Assembly: GCA_963931925.1 (NCBI GenBank)
Contig: OZ007582.1
Span: 24,462,224-24,526,223, forward strand
Origin: Onchidella celtica
Lineage: Eukaryota; Mollusca; Gastropoda; Systellommatophora; Onchidiidae
Reading direction: 5' to 3'
DNA: 64,000 nt
Under the pieces are notes generated by a model. That model saw nothing but the letters and a program-made list of their open reading frames with translations, was not told where the DNA came from and ran no database searches. Below, in pieces: positions 12,501-21,500 of this stretch (positions within the stretch are counted from its first letter, which is position 1; every line of letters starts with the position of its first letter). The translations under genes and the position numbers were made by a program.

Positions 12501-15500
12501 CATCACATGACTGTATTACTATTAAGCGTTAAAATTATGGTAAGGCTCTGGATGAACAAAGACCTTACTTACACGGGGTTTTTAGCACTTCTGTACTGCA
12601 AATTATTTATACGTTGCTGCAGTGTTTACACATTCACCACACTACACTCGATGGGGAGTGGGGAAGATATGGCATTACACTGCTTAATAGTAATTCCACT
12701 CCATTGATAGCAAGGTGGGACAACGAAGTAGGCTTACGGTCTGGCATTTGAACATCATACACTGGAGAATGTCTTGATTGATTGATGGCGTCACACACAA
12801 TACATGCGGTGAAGATAAAGACAAGGCCAGGAACAGAGTTTGCTGACCAGAACAGTTCTGCGAGGCCTAAGCCATTCAGTGCTGCTTTTTTTGTTTTACT
12901 GCTATGGCAGAGTCACCTCTAAAGAAAAAAAAATTATCAAAAGACCTCAAGACTCATACACTATACAGGTTCCTATGCGTTGTTTTTTTGTTTTTGTTTT
13001 TTGTGCATGTGTATGTTTGGGGGAGGGGGGGTGCGTTCTGCAAGGGCATGTAATTACATGTATGGCATGGGGCAAACAGCGAGATAGCACTATCATTTGT
13101 TATTTCTCTGCTCAGAGGTAAATCGAACTGTAATCCAATTCTCGATGACTTCGAATTATGTGGGCTCCACTGTATTTATTAATGGTAAAAACATGTTAGA
13201 GTGGGAAAGATGTCACCGCACCATTGATTCACTACTGAGAAATTCACCACACTTTTGTTCAGGCCCGCAAAAATGGGGTGACACTTATGAATGGGCCAGG
13301 AATAGGCATCTTGCGTGCAGAATAAGATTCTGTTTCATTTGATACTAAGTACCCTTGGTTTCAGATTTCCAAAACTGGTTGAAATTCTAAATATCTAAAA
13401 AAATCATTGGTTTTCTGTGGGATTCAAGAGGAAATTTGTCTGATTTTTGGCATCATTGTTTCAATCCATTTTTCTTTCAGAACACAAAAACATTACTTGA
13501 ATTCTATGTTTCACCTGCTTTTGTGAAATTGAATTGCAGCTGAACAGTACACTACAGCTGCTTTGTTGCATTACCCATTTATCAACCTCATAAGAGAAAG
13601 TGCTTTTGCTGATTTTGACTATGATGTTGGTAAGAGAAGAAACCGCCTATTGTTGAATCTTTCAGCTGTGTACGTGGCAAAAAGAAACAGAACTGTTGCT
13701 TTCATAAGAAGCAAGTCCTTGACAAAGAGAGCCCAGCTCTTTTTATTTCGACAGAAATGTGCTGCTGCACTAGGAAGAGAAAAAGAGAGGAAAAAGATCA
13801 AAATAAAATTACAGCAAAAATGCTAGTAAACCTAGAAGAAAAAGTCCAGCTCTAGGTCAAATAGTTTACAGATGTTTACACAAATGACAAATGGATATGA
13901 CAGATTTTTTTTTAGCAATGGACTCCTTTGTTTTTATTGTATATTTTAATATTATTGCACAAGTAGTTTATGGGAGGAAAGAAATGTTTACTTGATATAA
14001 AGTTATTTGGAATTAAATTTCATATTTGGATGTATCACTTTGAAGATATTGAACACCATACGTTTTAGTGGACATTGTGCATAGTCATGATTTTGTATGG
14101 TTTTATTACAGGAGGTGAAGCCTAAACCAGGTGATATCCGACCTCAGATCTTGGTAAATATGGCCTTGATTGCTACAAAACAGAAGGCAAATGTTGAGAA
14201 AGCTCTAAATAGTTTTATGGAAATCTGTTCAAGTGAGGTAAGTCATAGTACTATGTCCTAATCATTCATGGATCTAAATCGTCTGAACACATGTGTGTCT
14301 CTGTTGTTTTTTTTATCTGCCATTTTAATGTTAATTTTCTATTTGACTTTCAGGTATTCTCCAAATATGTGTACAGTAAAAGACATTCTGTGATCAAGTG
14401 ATTGTGTCATCAAATTTGCTTACGAAACAAGATAACATTTAACTTTTTGTCATCTCCCACTATGGTGTAAATGAGCGAGATATTTTTGTGAGGAAAACAT
14501 TTCCAAGAAATTCGTCTTTGTAGAGATCTTTTAATACACCTCCTTACCAGATGGTCTCCAATGCTTCCTCCCAAAAAAACTCCCCAAAAACTGCAACCTC
14601 CCGGGCAGTTAAGGAATGTCTTCAGATAGATCAACTGACCTATCATTTTATGTATGACTATAAAATAGTTCTTTGTCACATCTGAGGAAATTCGACCAAA
14701 TTCCACAAATTCATTTGTTTCAAGGACTCAGTTTACATGTCATGTAATCATTCCTTCCATGACTTTTCAAAGACATTTATTTTGGGAAGGGCAGCTGAAC
14801 GGCCATTTTCTGTACTGGTTTGTACTGCCCTTATCCTGTTTGCTAACTGTTGGTGGGAAGGATGGGGATGAGTAGTCCCATATCCATAATTTATTTGAAC
14901 CAGGAGATATGACAATGAGATTGGTGTCAAGTATTGTACTGTTTCACCATACTCTGGTTCTCTGGACCAGGGGCAGCATTTTTCTCTCAATCTGAAACCT
15001 GAACAAAAGCTCCTCCATAGAGTACCTGCAGTTACCTGAAGTTCAAGGAAATATGCTGGCTGTGTAGAAGTTCATGATGGCCTATCTGTTTTAGTTATCA
15101 ATTTTTACATATGGGATGACATGGATAGTGTTGAACGAAAATTGAGCATTAGATATATGTGTTTCATCGTTCTGTGAGAGATGTTCATTTGCAGGGATGC
15201 TGTTTTTTTGTCATCTTTGACTAAATTTTGTCTGTTTGGTTGTTTGATTTTTCAAAATGTATGTTAGTCAGGATTTTCTTTATTTTCCCTAATTTTATAG
15301 TCATAGGCTGTTATGAATAAGCACAATTTGCGTGGTGTCTTTTGCTTCAAAGTTGCAAAGGGCTTTTTTCTTTTTTTTTATTGGACAAACAATTTATGAT
15401 CCATTTTTAGTCTTCACTTGAACCAAAGTTTGTCCTAATGTGGAGCTGCAGAGTTCTTTGGGACAGTGCCAGGAGGGAGGGTCATCCACACGAATCATCG

Positions 15501-18500
15501 GTGGAATTCTTTTAGAATTTGATAGACATAGAATTGCAAGATGTGGAACCTTGCCGAGTGTGCCAGGGGAATCCCAGCATTTTGGATGGGCAGTAGACCA
15601 GAGAATTGGGCTGATAAGGAAGTGATCTGTCAAGACTGTCCAGGGATATGTATATCATTTTTTCTCAGATTGGAGAACAGTTTATACCATGTTTATAAGG
15701 TTGCTGTGAAATAGAGTATGGGGACATTATTTGACTCGAGTACATGCACATTCAGTGTTCACTGAACACATATACAGCGACTTCGGTGAAGACTAAAGGT
15801 AAACTAATCTTTGTTTATTGAAGAAGTCAGCGAATGCAGCGCTAATTGGAAGGACAGGGAATGTATGCCGAGGGCAAGGTTTTAAAAGTCCATGCCTTTA
15901 CAGGAGGAGATATAGCCTTATGCCATTGCATGCTGAAGACTTCTTGGTTATGCACCCTCATATTTATGAAATGGGTTTTCTTATATAAATTATATACTGC
16001 TTTATTAGTTCAAACTTCATTTACAAGGATTCATTTTGAAATTATGTAATGCAAATCCAGCAGGCAGTACCTGAAGGGCAGACACAGGCTTATGCAGAAG
16101 GTGGAGTGCGAAAGGTACAAATGAATACTGTTTGATGAGGAATTTTTCTCACTAACATTTTTAATTGTAATCACTAATATGCTCACAATTTCCTGTGGCT
16201 TACATAAGATGAGTTTATGAACACCTGAGTCCCTCATGGCTTGTGATCACTAGTGTAATTCTCTCTTTTGCAGTTTACTTTTCTGCATTATACTTTTAAT
16301 ATTCGCACATTATAACAGTTTCTATTCTTCAGCTTTTTGACACTTTCAGCTCTGGTCACTTGGGTCCTAGATATCTGCATTCATACCTATTTGAGGATAA
16401 ATTCCTTCCCATCCCCCACCCATTTCCTTTACCCCGCTTTTGAGCCACAAAAAACACAAATCTTCAGTGTCAAAAACCACTGAGAGCTGCTCTTATTGTC
16501 ATTCTGAGGGCTATGAGAACTGCCAAAAGATCAACATGAAACTCAGTCTCTGTAGTGCTTTGTAATATGAGGATGCCATTTTTGGAAACTGTTTACACCT
16601 GTTGCAGTAATCTTCAGTGATGTTATTCTTTCTACCATTCTATATACAGTGGACATTGCTTAAGATGATGTCCAGGGGACATAAAATTTAACATCTTACT
16701 ATCCGTTAAATCATCTTAAGCATTATTAAGTTATCTATCTTAGATAAACTATGTTGATAAATGATGGAAGCAGTATTGTTATGTAGGTGACCTTTGGTTG
16801 TTTTTTTCTAAGGAGGGGATATTTTTTGTGTGTAGGCCAATGTGTATTAGGGTGTGTGAGGGGATATTGTTTAGAAAGAAAAAAATATTCACCCAAAGCG
16901 ATGGTGTCTGAACATTTCTAAGCAAAATGTTCTGTTTCCATTATAACCAAAGGGCAAAAATTAGCACACAATATTACCTGTCAGACAACTTAACATTATG
17001 TTGTTATATGACTGTCAGCATGCAAGATACGCCAACCAAACAAACATAGCTTGCATTTTCCTGTATTATTAAATTTATTTAAATGTGAATATCATACAAG
17101 ACCCTCCCGCTGGTCACACTCGCATCATGTAGCACTGAGCCTAAACTAACACATAAACATCGCCCATCCACGGTGACCGAGTGAGCAAGGTATTGACACC
17201 TTCGTGGATTTGCTGGCGCCGACTGTCTTTGCTCTGTGTCCCGTGAAAACGACAGAATCTCTACTGCGTAGTTAATAAAAAAAAGTTAAACAATTGTGGC
17301 CACGCGTGTCACGGTACGTTCACACCAAACTGGCGACAACGATACAAAGTTTCTCTAAATCATTATTATTATCGGATCCAGACCAACCTACTCACAACAG
17401 ACGAGTCATTTTCTCTCGCCCGTGCGACTTTTCACTTTTACCGCTGCAGTAAAATTTCAACGACACTCAGCCGTAGGATTGTTTTTCTTTAATTTCGCGT
17501 ACTCCAAGCCGCCAGGCCCATGGCGTCTTAAAATAGCACGGGCGGGATGCTTGAAGAAAAATTTAAAATACAATTTTTTCATCAAGTGTTATTTTTTAGC
17601 ACAGATTTGAATTCAGCGACCCAAAATTAGGTATAGGCGGGAAGGCTTGGCATTTTATCGCTTTATAAAGAAAATTTTGGGGTAACTATTCATGTTTAGT
17701 CATTTCAAAACGGGCGCTCGGCCGTGTTCACATGACCGTTTGGTGAGAACGAACCATTACAGTACATCCACGTGGGTAACCCTTTGCTTTTTCTCTCTAT
17801 CGTAACCTCCGCTCTCAATGCCCGACCTGAGTAAAATCAGTGGCCCTGTGAATTTTACGATATCAGATGCACCGTTTACTATTAGTATTATACTGCATTA
17901 TCGATCCACCTGATGAATAATACATGGCAACATATTTGAGCTCGCATGAGTGCGAGGGATCAGTGATGCCAGCAGAATAAAATTAAAATCCTACTCATGG
18001 ACAAAGCGACCACATCCAGTCGTACGCATGGCGCCTCAGGCGCACGCTGGGTAGGTGATAACAGGTGTAAACAAGGCGAGGCAGACAAAGAGCAATGGCA
18101 GGTATGAGCTGTAGCGAAATAACGATTACGAAAGATGACGGTGTGTATTTTGACCATGACACGGTTTAGGAAAATCATACTAAGCATTTTTTTTTCCTCT
18201 GTGGGACTTCAAAATGGGATTACACAAAGAGTAAAAACGGATAGAAAGATGTCATACTATGCGTTTTTTTCCCACGGAAATGAGGCATTGGGGAAGGGAT
18301 AACAGAAAAACATCATACTAAAAGAAGATCATTTTAAGCGACTTCATTTTAAGTCGAGTCGACTGTAGCCACTATCGGAATAAGGAATGGTCCAAACCTA
18401 ACAGAATCAGTGTCCCAGGTGATCAGCATTTAACCATTATTTCATTTTCTTGGGATATAAACACTTCATCATACATTCTCTAATTCTGTCATTCAGTGAG

Positions 18501-21500
18501 AAGATCAGACATGAAACTATTTGATGTAGTACTTCATTCATAAAGGAACTGGTTTGGATATGAAACTGATAAAATAAAAAACTTAATTTGCTTGGCACAA
18601 ATGTAGTTTATAAAATCGCTTTTGCTTTTGTATGTAGTTTGGAAGAAATGCAAGGACAATTTAACATACTATCAATAAATATGGCAGCCCACTTGAACAG
18701 TGAGATCTGCATGTTTAACTAGGTCATATTCTTTTCTGTTGGAGACAAAGTCAGATCATCAAAGTCTTCGTTCATCATCTATGATGGTTAATAACAAATT
18801 ATTTCTCTGGATAATACAGCATCACTGCAGTCTCATTCATTCCAGCTTGGTACTATTGTATCATTTCTGTTCATTTATTGACATAAATTATGGGTCATTG
18901 TTGCATTATTGCATCTCACTGTTTTTTATCTTTATCAGTTTCATATCCAACCCAGTTCTTTTATGAATGAAGTACAACATCAAATAGTTTCATGTCTGAA
19001 AAATGTATGTCTTTCATGTTACATTTCTCTTCAAATGTACCACATGTTTTAAATTTGATAGATGGTCTTTGCAAGATAATATTAATATTATAAAAACCAC
19101 AGAAAAACTGTGGGGTCGCAGCAAGGCTTAAATCAAGGTCAAAATATGGCAAGAAAGAAAAAATTGATGTAGCAAAGCCTTGCATAAGATACAATTCCAA
19201 AGTGATACAATAAAACGCAAAGAAAAAGAGAGTAGATCTCTTGACTGAAATATTGATTTGTCTTCCCCTTTTCTTTACAGTTTATTGTATCACTTCAGTA
19301 TTATTTCTTATACGAGGCTTGGGTACAGACCACTTTTTCTTTTTGTCATATTTTGAAAATAATATAAAGTATGATTTTCATGAGGATAAATGTTCTTATT
19401 TATGAACAGTATACTGTTCTTTGCAAAGTTATGTGCAGTATAATTTTAAGTAAGAAGATGTTCTTTGTAAAGTACATGCATTTGGTACCTTCTTCTTGGT
19501 CCATTTTTTATCATAAACCTTAAGTCCAATTATGGAGTGGCAGTAAGTGGAGAGGCCAAAGAATTGAAAAAGCTGATAAAAAATTGTGCAACAAAAAATG
19601 TCAATTCTAAAATGTGGTGCCAGATGTTTTCTTCATTTAAATGCTGTTCTCAATTTCTATTATTGTATTGATTTATCATTTTTTCAGATGGGTGGGGTTG
19701 ATTTTGAAATGGTTATTTTTCTCTGCAAGAAAACTTTTAAAAAAACAGTCAAAGCAAACTTGTTTCTTAATTCATGAGATGCATACACATCATGAATTCA
19801 AAATTGTTCTCGTCACTTCTCCATTTGATAGTAGTAGTATCCTTCACATTATTTATAATTTTATTGACATCACTTTAGTATTTCAATCTATTTATTTTCA
19901 GAGAGAGCATGTGGGAGCCCTGTATGGTATGGCTACAGCATACATGGTGATGAAACAAGTTCCTCGTGCTAGGAATGCATTGAAGAGAGTGGCAAAAAGC
20001 AACTGGACAATTCAGGTTAATATAGTTACCCTGTAACCTGACATAACTCAGAAAAATCTGATGGTAAATGCATGCACACAGCAAACAAATAGAAATCTAA
20101 TCAAAGAGTTTGTCAGTTAAATCTCTGTTTTTTTAAAACTTCTATCATGATTTTGGAATACTCAAACATCTCTCTGTTTCTGACATTCCCATTGGTATAT
20201 TCACAGACTTACCAAATAACTAGACCTGCCAATACCATATTGTGACATAACAAAAAGTGTTCCCCTTTTGTTTTGCCTGACATGTGGTTGTTGCCAAGGC
20301 ACAACATTCCCTCTGTAACTCCTGGTTCAGTTTTGCATTCTTTGGTTTCATTCAGTTTGGATTTCTTGTATTTTTTTGATAGGCTGAATTCGCCTTTTTT
20401 TTTTCTAGTGTTCATCACTGCTGTCAGGAGTGCACAGTTTAAAGTGTGTCTTTTTTAGCATGTGCAGAATCAACATTGATTTTCTTGGAAACTGTCTTGT
20501 AAATTTGTTTAAGTTTTGCCCAGGCTCACATTTCATTCCAAACCTTATGCAACTGATATTTTTATTTGTTAAACTATGGCCTGATACTGCGTTTGCTGCT
20601 AATTAGACCAAATTATTAAAAAAAAAAAAAGTAAAAATTTGCAGTGCACAAATGTGCTACACACGACAATAATTTTTTATGTGTTCACCTTGAAGAGGAA
20701 AATGAATCAGTGACTACTCAGCAAACAATACTCCATGGTACTTATTTATACACATATTGAATACTTCAAATGAAGCACAATGGCCCCCTCAACTTTGCCA
20801 TGTGTGTACCCGAAGTCCTATTGGTAAGTTCAGTTATTTGTTAGTCTGTGGGTGTACATGTCTTTTTCATCATTATCATAGGATGCAGAAGACCTTGAAA
20901 AAAGCTGGTTGTTGTTGGCTGATATTTATGTCCAGTCAGGAAAATATGACATGGCCCAAGAACTGTTGAAGAGATGTTTGCAATATAACAAGGTGGGTCA
21001 TGCTATAAATACCACAATGTTGTTTTGCTTTTGGCATTTCTTTCTTTACATTTGTATCATAGTGATAAGAAATAGAGGTGTAATGAATTAATAGAAAATT
21101 TTCTTTTTCACTGTTTTCTTTGACATTGAAATTGCCTCATTATACCATTTGGGTTTCACTTGAATTTGCTTACAAGGGAGATAGAATGTTGTTCCACTGT
21201 AAGAGATTTCATGACAATGTTTGTGTGTGAGCTTTTTTGCAGTCTAAGAAGGTTGATGAGTATCTATGTGTCTCTTCCACCCCTAACCTCAATCATTTAC
21301 TTCACACCATACATTATCTTTTGCAGTCCTGCTGTAAAGCATATGAGTATAGTGGTTTCATCTATGAGAAAGAGCAGTCCTACAAAGATGCAGCCAACAG
21401 CTATGAAAATGCTTGGAAATATGGGAACAAAAATAATCCAGTCATAGGTCAGTGGATTTGTCACTTGACATGTAATAAAAAACAGGAAAACTAGTCTCTG

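Noticed and set aside
13130-13172. Sequence like a Tc1/mariner terminus (complement begins CAGTGGAGCCCACATAATTC)
   Set aside because: No matching opposite end was found in the surrounding 3 kb, so no element could be delimited.
15394-15633. Overlapping open frames on both strands in the long intron
   Set aside because: Neither strand gives a recognisable domain, and there is no evidence of a nested gene.
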